Positions 1 through 5,719 of a stretch of 8,511 bases of DNA are shown here, one piece after another. How positions within the stretch are numbered: the first letter of the stretch is position 1; each line of letters begins with the position of its first letter. The translations under genes were made by a program, and so were the position numbers. The notes under the pieces are model-generated. The model saw only the letters and a program-made list of their open reading frames with translations. It was not told where the DNA came from and ran no database searches. The DNA lies in assembly GCA_018715855.1 (NCBI GenBank), contig DVKW01000126.1, positions 1 to 8,511 of the forward strand. Direction: 5' to 3'. This DNA comes from Candidatus Galligastranaerophilus intestinigallinarum. GTDB taxonomy: Bacteria; Cyanobacteriota; Vampirovibrionia; Gastranaerophilales; Gastranaerophilaceae.

Positions 1-39
1 CTTGTAAGGGAGACGCTCTACCAGCTGAGCTAAACGCCC
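1..39 (-). tRNA. tRNA-Val (anticodon UAC), 5' half only, cut by window edge
   Basis: Read on the minus strand from base 39 down, the sequence starts GGGCGTTTAGCTCAGCTGG and continues through a normal D arm (GCTC stem, AGCTGGTA loop, GAGC stem) into an anticodon stem (CTCCC) and loop. Position 33 is T, and positions 34-36 are TAC (window bases 6-4), the valine anticodon UAC. The gene runs off the left edge at tRNA position 39, so the 3' half of the anticodon arm, the T arm and the acceptor 3' strand cannot be seen. The first seven bases, GGGCGTT, should pair with the unseen 3' end. A functional tRNA is likely but cannot be proven from a half gene. Confidence 0.85.
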
Positions 40-40
40 T

Positions 41-226
41 CAATCATATTTAATTTTCACCGCGTCTCCCTTGGGAGACTTTATTTTGTTGAAAAGCTTA
101 AACGCTTTTCAAGCAGCTGAGCATTCATGCCCTTAATCATATTTAATTTTCACCGCGTTTCCCTTGGGAGACTTTATTTTGTTGAAAAGCTTAAACGCTT
201 TTCAAGCAGCTGAGCATTCATGCCCT
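41..226. repeat. Two tandem 93-bp units derived from tRNA-Val, upstream of the tRNA gene
   Basis: Unit 1 is 41-133 and unit 2 is 134-226. They differ at only two bases (41/134 C versus T, 66/159 C versus T). Read on the minus strand, each unit begins AGGGCATGAATGCTCAGCTG, closely matching the start of the adjacent tRNA (AGGGCGTTTAGCTCAGCTG). Further on it has GTCTCCC-AAGGGAGAC, where the tRNA reads GTCTCCC-TTAC-AAG. The tRNA-like heads are therefore spaced like three tandem tRNA copies, of which only the last is a real tRNA. Each unit also carries a 9-bp perfect stem, TTGAAAAGC/GCTTTTCAA (89-97 with 104-112; 182-190 with 197-205), placed where the rest of the tRNA D arm would be. No T arm or CCA-side acceptor is seen in a unit. 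Confidence 0.85.
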
Positions 227-238
227 CAAACGGGTAAA

Positions 239-280
239 ATAGCATTTAGCTGCTATCTTTGGTTGATTTCTTCATCAACC
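239..280. other. Two adjacent short hairpins in the non-coding leader
   Basis: ATAGCA (239-244) pairs with TGCTAT (251-256) around a 6-base loop. GGTTGAT (261-267) pairs perfectly with ATCAACC (274-280) around TTCTTC. Neither is followed by a clean T run on either strand, so I do not call them terminators. They lie between the tRNA/repeat block and the sugar kinase gene, and could be processing or folding elements of a minus-strand tRNA precursor, or chance. The rest of 227-357 is AT-rich with no supportable gene. Confidence 0.4.
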
Positions 281-308
281 TTCAATAATCTTATCTAATC
301 AATTTTTA

Positions 309-337
309 TTGTCAAGTTTAATTTTATTTTTTATTTT
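309..337 (+). promoter_or_regulatory. Possible sigma70-type promoter for the sugar kinase operon
   Basis: TTGTCA (309-314) is followed after 17 bases by TATTTT (332-337), giving a short leader of about 14 bases before the ATG at 358. A competing -10, TAAAAT (342-347), lies closer to the gene but has no -35 at normal spacing. The region is so AT-rich that weak matches are expected by chance. No Shine-Dalgarno sequence is visible between this site and the ATG. Confidence 0.3.
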
Positions 338-357
338 GTGTTAAAATTTTAAGCATA

Positions 358-1371
358 ATGGATAAGAAGAAAATATTAGACAACTTAAATAAGCTAAAAG
401 AGCCTAAAATTCTTGTAATTGGCGATTTTGCAATAGATGAAATGGTGTTTGGGCAGACGGAAAGAATTTCAAGAGAAGCGCCCGTTTTAATTTTGGAACA
501 CACGGAAACTAAAATCATACTGGGCACGGCTTCAAACGCAGCAAACAACATCTCATCTTTAAACTCGGGAAAAGTTGGCGCAATCGGTGTTTTGGGGGAT
601 GATTATTACGGCAAAGTTTTAATAAATGCCCTAAATGAAGCTAAAATCAATACAGATTTTATGGTGGTTGATAAAGAAAGAAAAACAACCACAAAAACAA
701 GAATTTCAGGGTCTTGTTCTCAAAGTGTTACTCAACAAATTGTAAGAATAGACAGGCAAACAAAAACCCCTGTAACGGGTGATGTTGAGAAAAAAATAAT
801 AGAAAACATTAAAAAAGCAATGCCAATGTATGATGGTGTTATTCTTTCAGATTACCACTTGGGGTGTTTAACCCAAAATGTTATAACGGCTGCAATTGAA
901 GAAGCTAAAAAGCTTAATAAAATTATTGTTGCAGACATTCAAAAAGAAATGGAAAAATACAAAGGGGTAACTGCAATCACCCCAAATCAGCCCGATACAG
1001 AAAAATTTGTTTCAAAATTCATTAAAGATGATAAAACCCTAAATGAAGCAGGGCTTGAATTAATGAACAAATTAGATTTAAAAACCCTTTTAATTACAAG
1101 GGGCGAAAACGGCATGGCGGTTTTTGAAAAAGGAAAGGAACCTGTTAAAATTCCCGCTTTTAATAAAAAAGAAGTTTTTGATGTAACGGGCGCCGGCGAC
1201 ACGGTTGTTGCAGCTTTCACTTTGGCGCTTTGTGCAGGCTTTAGCGCAAAAGAAGCGGCCATCATAGGCAACACGGCTGCAAGCATTGTAATAAGGCATT
1301 TTGGCTGCCACACAACAAATATTGATGAAATAGAATATGAACTAAGAAATTTATCAGGAGTTAATTTATGA
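358..1371 (+). CDS. rfaE1: PfkB-family sugar kinase, D-glycero-beta-D-manno-heptose-7-phosphate kinase type (RfaE1/HldE kinase domain)
   Basis: This 337-residue protein is a PfkB/ribokinase-fold kinase. Family landmarks seen are the N-terminal strand ILVIGDFAIDE (18-28), the heptose-kinase-like ERISREAP (35-42), the substrate-side segment LGTASNAANN (55-64, usually LGGAANVA), an SQSVTQQIVRID stretch, and the anion-hole/catalytic motif DVTGAGD (275-281, catalytic base Asp281). In the named family, the enzyme phosphorylates D-glycero-D-manno-heptose 7-phosphate at C1 on the way to ADP-heptose. The nucleotidyltransferase domain of bifunctional HldE is absent, so a separate protein would be needed for that step. 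The stop overlaps the next start by 4 bp (ATGA), and the genes downstream are envelope genes, which suits a surface-glycan role. The ATG has no clear ribosome binding site. Another PfkB sugar specificity remains possible. Confidence 0.82.
   Translation: MDKKKILDNLNKLKEPKILVIGDFAIDEMVFGQTERISREAPVLILEHTETKIILGTASNAANNISSLNSGKVGAIGVLGDDYYGKVLINALNEAKINTDFMVVDKERKTTTKTRISGSCSQSVTQQIVRIDRQTKTPVTGDVEKKIIENIKKAMPMYDGVILSDYHLGCLTQNVITAAIEEAKKLNKIIVADIQKEMEKYKGVTAITPNQPDTEKFVSKFIKDDKTLNEAGLELMNKLDLKTLLITRGENGMAVFEKGKEPVKIPAFNKKEVFDVTGAGDTVVAAFTLALCAGFSAKEAAIIGNTAASIVIRHFGCHTTNIDEIEYELRNLSGVNL
1356..1360 (+). promoter_or_regulatory. Shine-Dalgarno site AGGAG for the DUF4330 gene
   Basis: AGGAG lies 7 bases before the ATG at 1368, inside the end of the kinase gene. 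It fixes the start of the second gene, and with the ATGA overlap suggests translational coupling. Confidence 0.7.
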
Positions 1372-1931
1372 ATTTTTTAAAAAAATTAAGGCCGTTTGAT
1401 ATAGTTGTTATTGTGCTTATTGTGGCGGCACTTATGGTGTTTGTTGCAACAAAAACAGGCAAAAGAACAACATCATCCGAACAAATTGAAGCAGAAACAA
1501 AAGTGGATATTGAAGTTTATTTTAGAGGCGTTGTTGTAACAAGCAAAAATTCACCTTTCAAAGAAGGCGATGAAACCTTTATTACAATAAGAAACGTTCC
1601 CTATACAAAATTAAAAATAAAATCTGCAAGCTATGAAAGAAAAAAAATCATGCTTCCTGCTGCCGGCTCAAAATATCAGGTTGTTGAAGATTTAACATCC
1701 CCCTTTAACTACGACTTTTTGGTTACGGTTCAAGACGATGCAAAAATTACAAAAGACGGCGCAGTTGTTGGCGGTAACAAAATTAAAATAGGCTTGCCCG
1801 TTACTTTAGAAGGCAAAGATTACAAACTGAACGGTGTTGTTTCCAATATCACATTATCAAAAGAAGCAGATGAAACGGTTATAAATAATGACCTTGATGC
1901 CGAGGTAAACAAAAACCAAGATGTTCATTAA
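1368..1931 (+). CDS. DUF4330 family membrane-anchored protein
   Basis: This 187-residue protein has a short basic N terminus, one hydrophobic segment (about 11-27) and a soluble domain expected on the outer face of the cytoplasmic membrane. The pattern matches DUF4330, a family common in cyanobacteria: a VDIEVYFRGVV strand near 47-57, KEGDETFITI, a segment on how changes act (VPYTKLKIKSA), then DFLVTVQDDAKITKDGAVVGG and KIGLPVTLEGKDYKLNGVV toward the C terminus. The biochemical role of the family is not known to me. It overlaps the kinase by 4 bp and the ligase-like gene by 11 bp, so it is probably co-translated with them; a link to surface-polymer export is inference from position only. Confidence 0.85.
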   Translation: MNFLKKLRPFDIVVIVLIVAALMVFVATKTGKRTTSSEQIEAETKVDIEVYFRGVVVTSKNSPFKEGDETFITIRNVPYTKLKIKSASYERKKIMLPAAGSKYQVVEDLTSPFNYDFLVTVQDDAKITKDGAVVGGNKIKIGLPVTLEGKDYKLNGVVSNITLSKEADETVINNDLDAEVNKNQDVH

Positions 1932-3339
1932 TCAGTTTCTTGCCCGATTTCAAAAAACAAAATTGGCTTCAATATTAAAAGACAGCTTGTTTTTCAATAA
2001 TATTGATAAAATTTTGTTCACTCTTTTAATTGCAACAATAATTTCAACAACTTTTATGCCAACGGGAGTTATCGGCTTACTGGCAATTGTTTTTGCCCTT
2101 GGGTGCTTTTTTAGGGCAATTGTTAAAACGGGCGAAACGGCAGAGCTTTCTTTTATAAATAAAATTTTAATTTTTTATCTTTTAGTTGTAATAATTTCCC
2201 TTATGGGTTCAAGCTATTTTATATTAAGCCTGAAGGGCATTTTAAAAACATTTGTCTACATTGCTTTTTATTTTGCCTCTGTTTATTTTTTATCCGAAAA
2301 CAGAAAAAAAATCATTCCCCTTGTATTTTTAATAACGGGAATTATGGGAGTTGAAAGCGTTATTGCAATTATGCAAAACGTTTCTCATATTGAAGCAATT
2401 GCAACTTGGCAAGATACATCAAATGTTGTTGACCCAACACATGTTATTTCAAGGGCTTACGGCACTTTATTGCCATATAATCCAAACCTTTTAGCGGGCT
2501 ATTTAATAACAGGAATTTCATATATTTTTGCTTTTATTGGAATTGCAGCTTTTAATAAAGATAAAAAATTAATTTTAACAGGCGCATCTGTTTTTCTTTT
2601 AACCTTCTTGGCAATTTTTGCAACAGGTTGCAGGGGCGCATATTTGGGGCTTTTTGCTTTTATTTTTGCTTTGTTTGCTGCGGTTTTATTTCTTTTAAAA
2701 AAGAAATTCGGAAGCTTCAAACAAATTAAAACAAAATATAAATTAATGTTATTCGGCTTTGTTGCCTTTTTAATGGGAATTGTTCTTTTTGTTCCTTCAA
2801 TCACTCAAAGAATTTTATCTATTTTTACTTTAAGAAAAGATTCTTCAATTTCATTTAGAATGAATGTTTATGAAGCTTGCTATCAAATGTTTTTAGACAA
2901 TAAATTTTTAGGAATAGGCGTTGGCAACAAAAACTTTAGAGAAATCTACGGCCTTTATATGAAAACAGGCTTTGATGCCTTGGGTGCATATTCCGTTCCG
3001 TTGGAAATTGCCGTTGAATCGGGCATTTTTGCTTTCATTTCATTTTTTGCGTTTTTATTAGCCATAATTTATAGAATAATAAAATACCTGAATTTTAAAG
3101 GGGCGCACCCTGTTCATAAAATTCTTGTTTTTTCAACCCTTTTAATTATAATATCCACAATGGCTCACGGCCTTTTTGACACGGTATTTTTCAGGCCGCA
3201 AATTCAAATTTTATTCTGGTTAAACCTTGCAATTTTCCACTCAATCGTAATTAAAAGGGGAAGGCTTAAAAAAGCGCGCCTTGAAGGAAAAACAATTTTT
3301 AATTTTATAGAAAAATTTAGAAAAAAATTAAACTTCTAA
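1921..3339 (+). CDS. O-antigen ligase/polymerase family membrane protein, IctB-like
   Basis: This 472-residue protein has roughly ten or more membrane-spanning segments. It shows the Wzy/WaaL-family signatures: RGAYLG (238-243) at the start of a helix, SFRMNVYEACYQMF around Arg313, GIGVGN (331-336), and GLYMKTGFDALGAYS..LEIAVESG (344-368). The last stretch closely follows the cyanobacterial IctB subgroup. IctB was once called a bicarbonate transporter, but its family joins or polymerises glycans at the periplasmic face of the membrane. Next to a heptose-type kinase, the glycan role is the better inference. The start overlaps DUF4330 by 11 bp; the nearest SD-like GAGGT (1902-1906) is 14 bases away. 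The last 12 bp overlap the 3' end of the convergent tcdA gene. Confidence 0.85.
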   Translation: MFINQFLARFQKTKLASILKDSLFFNNIDKILFTLLIATIISTTFMPTGVIGLLAIVFALGCFFRAIVKTGETAELSFINKILIFYLLVVIISLMGSSYFILSLKGILKTFVYIAFYFASVYFLSENRKKIIPLVFLITGIMGVESVIAIMQNVSHIEAIATWQDTSNVVDPTHVISRAYGTLLPYNPNLLAGYLITGISYIFAFIGIAAFNKDKKLILTGASVFLLTFLAIFATGCRGAYLGLFAFIFALFAAVLFLLKKKFGSFKQIKTKYKLMLFGFVAFLMGIVLFVPSITQRILSIFTLRKDSSISFRMNVYEACYQMFLDNKFLGIGVGNKNFREIYGLYMKTGFDALGAYSVPLEIAVESGIFAFISFFAFLLAIIYRIIKYLNFKGAHPVHKILVFSTLLIIISTMAHGLFDTVFFRPQIQILFWLNLAIFHSIVIKRGRLKKARLEGKTIFNFIEKFRKKLNF

Positions 3340-4035
3340 AATATCTTTAATAACTTCACCTGCCATAATAAGCCCTGCAATTGGCGGAACAAAAGATACA
3401 CTTGATGGAATTTGTTTGTTTTGTTCGTTCATTAAAACTTGTTTTGGTTTTTTTGGGGTTTCTTTTGAATAAACAACCTTTAAATTTTTAATGCCCCTTT
3501 TCTTTAATTCTTGCCTCATCACCCTTGCAAGCGGGCAAACGGAAGTTTTTAAAATGTCTGCAACCAAAAAATCAGTTGGGTTTAATTTATTTCCTGTTCC
3601 CATAGAAGAAATTATTTTGGTGTTGCTTTTTTTAGCACACACAATAAGTTCAATTTTGCTTGAAACGGTGTCTATTGCATCAATTATATAATCATATTTT
3701 GAAAAATCGAAACCATTTGAATTTTCTTTGTTAAAAAACAGGTTATAAACTTCAATATTTAGGTTTGGGTTAATTTCTATCAGCCTTTCTTTTGCAGCTT
3801 CAACTTTTAATTTGCCTATTGTTTTTGTTGTTGCAAAAATTTGCCTGTTTATGTTTGTTTCGCTTATTTTGTCACAATCAACAAGGGCAATATTGTTAAT
3901 TCCCGCTCTTACAATTGCTTCAATTGCGCTGCCGCCAACGCCCCCAAGCCCAAAAATAATGACTTTTGAATTTTTTAATTTTTCAATATTTTCTTTACCG
4001 ATTAACAGTTCTTCTCTTTGAAGCCAATCATTCAT
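3328..4035 (-). CDS. tcdA: tRNA threonylcarbamoyladenosine dehydratase (TcdA/CsdL, E1-like ThiF fold)
   Basis: This 235-residue protein is an ATP-dependent E1-like enzyme. In the family it adenylates and dehydrates t6A37 of ANN-decoding tRNAs to the cyclic form ct6A37. Visible motifs are the nucleotide loop GLGGVGG (29-35), VDCDKI with Asp53 and Asp55, the NINRQ segment (61-65, Arg64), GKLK (74-77), DAID (119-122), SSMGTGNKLNPT (143-154), and the TcdA-specific stretch DILKTSVCPLARVMR (160-174), equivalent to the E. coli DIAKT..DPLA segment. It is slightly shorter than E. coli TcdA (about 268 residues), mainly at the C terminus. The start lies within the end of the upstream membrane-protein gene (ATGAATGA, 8-bp overlap), implying coupling. 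Its 3' end overlaps the convergent ligase-like gene. Confidence 0.93.
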   Translation of the reverse strand: MNDWLQREELLIGKENIEKLKNSKVIIFGLGGVGGSAIEAIVRAGINNIALVDCDKISETNINRQIFATTKTIGKLKVEAAKERLIEINPNLNIEVYNLFFNKENSNGFDFSKYDYIIDAIDTVSSKIELIVCAKKSNTKIISSMGTGNKLNPTDFLVADILKTSVCPLARVMRQELKKRGIKNLKVVYSKETPKKPKQVLMNEQNKQIPSSVSFVPPIAGLIMAGEVIKDILEV

Positions 4036-4657
4036 TTTTGTTTTCCGTTTGCATAATATAGTTTTTGTTGTGCGCCTGCAAATATATTAATGCCATAAAC
4101 GAAAGGTAAAATAAAGTTTCTGTCATTTCTTCCAATTGCATATTGCTAATTTCTTCGCCAATTGTGCCTAAAATTATTCCTAAAAATAAAAACAGCCAAT
4201 TCCAGAAAGATAATTTTGCATTTAGCATATAGTTAAATAAAACTTTATATGATTTTGTTAAAATGAAATATAAAAAGCTGCCTGCCATAAAAAGCCCGTA
4301 TATTGGGTGTGCAAGATAGCCATAGGGAATATCTTTCCAAGAATAAAAAGCGTTTTCAACGCCTTCAATTGGAAAAAAGATTGTTCTTCCGCAATTAATT
4401 TCTCTTAAAAATAAAATTATACAAACTAAAAAAAGCGAAATAAAAAATTTTTTATCAGTCTTTGCTTTCAGGCAAATTGCCATTGTTGCCCCTAAAATAA
4501 CAAGTTGAAAATTTTCAATTAAATGGTTTTCATAGCAATATTCATTGGGAAGCCACTTCATAGCAGGATAGGTTAAAACCAAAGTTAAAAGGGGAAGGAT
4601 TGTAACAGGTTGAATTGAAAAATCAAACCTTGATAAAAATTTTTTCATCAATTCCAT
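4028..4657 (-). CDS. Polytopic membrane protein of unknown function with REINCGR and GEE motifs
   Basis: I do not recognise a named function. The 209-residue protein has about six hydrophobic segments (near 17-34, 48-63, 71-86, 117-135, 150-168 and 180-195). Polar conserved-looking residues sit at their edges: ENHLIENFQL between the first two, LREINCGR followed by FFP after the third, a KDIPYGYLAHPIYG turn, and GEEISN..LEE after the fifth. Buried Glu, Arg and His at membrane edges suggest a membrane enzyme or carrier rather than a simple anchor, but this is inference. GAGGAA lies about 10 bases before the ATG; a second ATG three codons later is also possible. It starts 27 bp after the secreted-protein gene and overlaps tcdA. 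Confidence 0.7.
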   Translation of the reverse strand: MELMKKFLSRFDFSIQPVTILPLLTLVLTYPAMKWLPNEYCYENHLIENFQLVILGATMAICLKAKTDKKFFISLFLVCIILFLREINCGRTIFFPIEGVENAFYSWKDIPYGYLAHPIYGLFMAGSFLYFILTKSYKVLFNYMLNAKLSFWNWLFLFLGIILGTIGEEISNMQLEEMTETLFYLSFMALIYLQAHNKNYIMQTENKNE

Positions 4658-4684
4658 AAAAACTTAATTCCTCAAACTAAATAT

Positions 4685-5161
4685 TTAAAATTTTTTCATC
4701 TCTCCAACAACAGCGCATTGCCCTTTAGCATAAAAATCTCTGTTTTCATAGGTTAAAGAAGCCCACTTGCCGTAATCATGGCGAATTGTTCCTTCGCCTT
4801 TGGCACGGCCTGTGTATCTGTCCAGGGTGTAGTTTTCCGTGTATGTTCTTCTGTTTGTGTGGTATTTATTAACAAATTTTATCTCTTTGTCATCATAAGA
4901 AACAACTTCTGCCATTTCTTCTTTATTTTCATTATATATTTTTTTGTGGGGTTCGTCTAAATATATATAAAAATCTACTTCGTCATAATTAATAACATCT
5001 GTATAGCTTATTGCCCAATGTTTGTAATCAACCGTGCACCAAAGTTTTTTCATATTGTTAAAATCAACACAGCTATCGCCCGCTTTATTTGTTGCAATAA
5101 CCGCAAAAACAGGAGTAGATATAAAAGTTAATATGGCAATACAAAATAATTTTTTTAACAT
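4685..5161 (-). CDS. Small secreted protein of unknown function
   Basis: This 158-residue protein has a clear Sec signal peptide: basic MLKK, a hydrophobic core to about residue 15, then TPVFA with likely cleavage after Ala20. The mature part is polar, tyrosine-rich and has three cysteines (31, 42, 149). The layout ending in LDRYTGRAKGEG..., a late cysteine and a terminal KKF recalls small periplasmic proteins of unknown role found in many Gram-negative bacteria; I hold that resemblance loosely. An AGGGGAG (5164-5170) lies just before the ATG and supports the start. It is first in a three-gene minus-strand group with the membrane protein and tcdA. Confidence 0.7.
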   Translation of the reverse strand: MLKKLFCIAILTFISTPVFAVIATNKAGDSCVDFNNMKKLWCTVDYKHWAISYTDVINYDEVDFYIYLDEPHKKIYNENKEEMAEVVSYDDKEIKFVNKYHTNRRTYTENYTLDRYTGRAKGEGTIRHDYGKWASLTYENRDFYAKGQCAVVGEMKKF

Positions 5162-5192
5162 TTCTCCCCTTTTTTTAAAAACGCCATCTTAT

Positions 5193-5221
5193 ATGTTATT
5201 CCAAGAAAAGGCAAATGTAAA
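5193..5221 (-). promoter_or_regulatory. Possible promoter for the secreted protein / membrane protein / tcdA group
   Basis: On the minus strand, TTTACA (5221-5216) is followed after 17 bases by TAACAT (5198-5193). An alternative reading uses TTGCCT with TAAGAT at the same spacing a few bases on. Either would give a leader of about 20-25 bases carrying the AGGGGAG site. The HU terminator lies directly upstream, so a separate promoter is needed here. Confidence 0.35.
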
Positions 5222-5240
5222 AAAATTTATAAAAATTAAT

Positions 5241-5268
5241 AAATACCCTGTCATTTGACAGGGTATTT
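5241..5268 (-). terminator. Intrinsic terminator after the HU gene
   Basis: A perfect inverted repeat, AAATACCCTGTCA (5241-5253) and TGACAGGGTATTT (5256-5268), forms a 13-bp stem with a minimal loop. On the minus strand it is followed by a T-rich stretch (TATTAATTTTTAT). It lies 28 bp past the HU stop codon and separates HU from the next minus-strand gene. Confidence 0.8.
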
Positions 5269-5296
5269 TGAATAAACAAGAAAGTTAATTTAAAAA

Positions 5297-5569
5297 CTAT
5301 TTAACAAGTTCTTTAAATTTTTTGCCTGCTGAAAATGCGGGAACTGTTTTTGCGGCAATTTTAATTTCTTTGCCTGTTTGAGGGTTGCGGCCTGTTCTTG
5401 CTGCACGTTTGCGAGCTTCAAAAGAACCGAAACCAACTAATGTAACTTTTTTGCCTTTTGAAACTGTTTTTTGAATTGTTTCTAAAACAGCGCCAACAAT
5501 TTCACCTGTTGATTTTTGTGAAAGTTTTGCTTTTTCCGCAATTTCTTTTACTAATTCTTCTTTGTTCAT
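5297..5569 (-). CDS. hup: HU-family histone-like DNA-binding protein
   Basis: This 90-residue protein is full length for HU. It starts MNKEELVKEIAEKA, has the GFGSFEARKRAARTGRNPQTG block (47-67) with the Arg/Lys-rich DNA-binding arm and the intercalating-proline RNPQTG motif, and ends TVPAFSAGKKFKELVK. HU dimers bend and compact DNA in the nucleoid. AAAGGTGG (5584-5577) lies 7 bases before the ATG. The gene is a single unit with its own strong promoter and intrinsic terminator, as expected for an abundant protein. Confidence 0.97.
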   Translation of the reverse strand: MNKEELVKEIAEKAKLSQKSTGEIVGAVLETIQKTVSKGKKVTLVGFGSFEARKRAARTGRNPQTGKEIKIAAKTVPAFSAGKKFKELVK

Positions 5570-5605
5570 CTTTTGTCCACCTTTCTAAAACACATAACAG
5601 GTTCT

Positions 5606-5633
5606 ATTATACCCATTTTGAAAGAATTGACAA
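5606..5633 (-). promoter_or_regulatory. Strong sigma70-type promoter of the HU gene
   Basis: On the minus strand, TTGTCA (5633-5628; five of six consensus bases) and TATAAT (5611-5606; perfect consensus) are separated by 16 bases. Transcription would start near 5599, giving a leader of about 30 bases that includes the AAAGGTGG ribosome binding site. Confidence 0.8.
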
Positions 5634-5663
5634 GTGGTTTTAACTATTTTTTACATTGTAAAC

Positions 5664-5698
5664 TAATAAAAATGCCTTTTTTAAGCCATATAAAAGGC
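5664..5698 (-). terminator. Intrinsic terminator after the SpoIID-like gene
   Basis: On the minus strand, GCCTTTT (5698-5692) can pair with AAAAGGC (5680-5674) across an 11-base loop, followed by ATTTTTATT. It lies about 20 bp past the stop of the SpoIID-like gene and upstream of the HU promoter. The stem is AT-rich and so only moderately stable. Confidence 0.55.
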
Positions 5699-5719
5699 TG
5701 ATAATTAATGTTAAAAGGC

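Noticed and set aside
89..112. Intrinsic terminator from the TTGAAAAGC/GCTTTTCAA stem
   Set aside because: No T run follows the stem on either strand, and the stem repeats inside a tRNA-derived unit.
41..226. CRISPR-like array
   Set aside because: The units are 93 bp, directly adjacent with no spacers, and number only two. Their content matches the neighbouring tRNA.
987..1313. Open frame of 108 codons on the minus strand inside the kinase gene
   Set aside because: It lies wholly within a well-supported kinase gene, lacks family motifs and overlaps another shadow frame.
2499..2804. Open frame of 101 codons on the minus strand inside the ligase-like gene
   Set aside because: Lys/Ala/Pro-rich translation is what the antisense of an AT-rich membrane-protein gene gives; no start signal or homology seen.
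1921..3339. Annotation as a bicarbonate transporter because of IctB similarity
   Set aside because: The family signatures are those of O-antigen ligases/polymerases, and the operon partner is a glycan-precursor kinase; nothing here points to carbon concentration.
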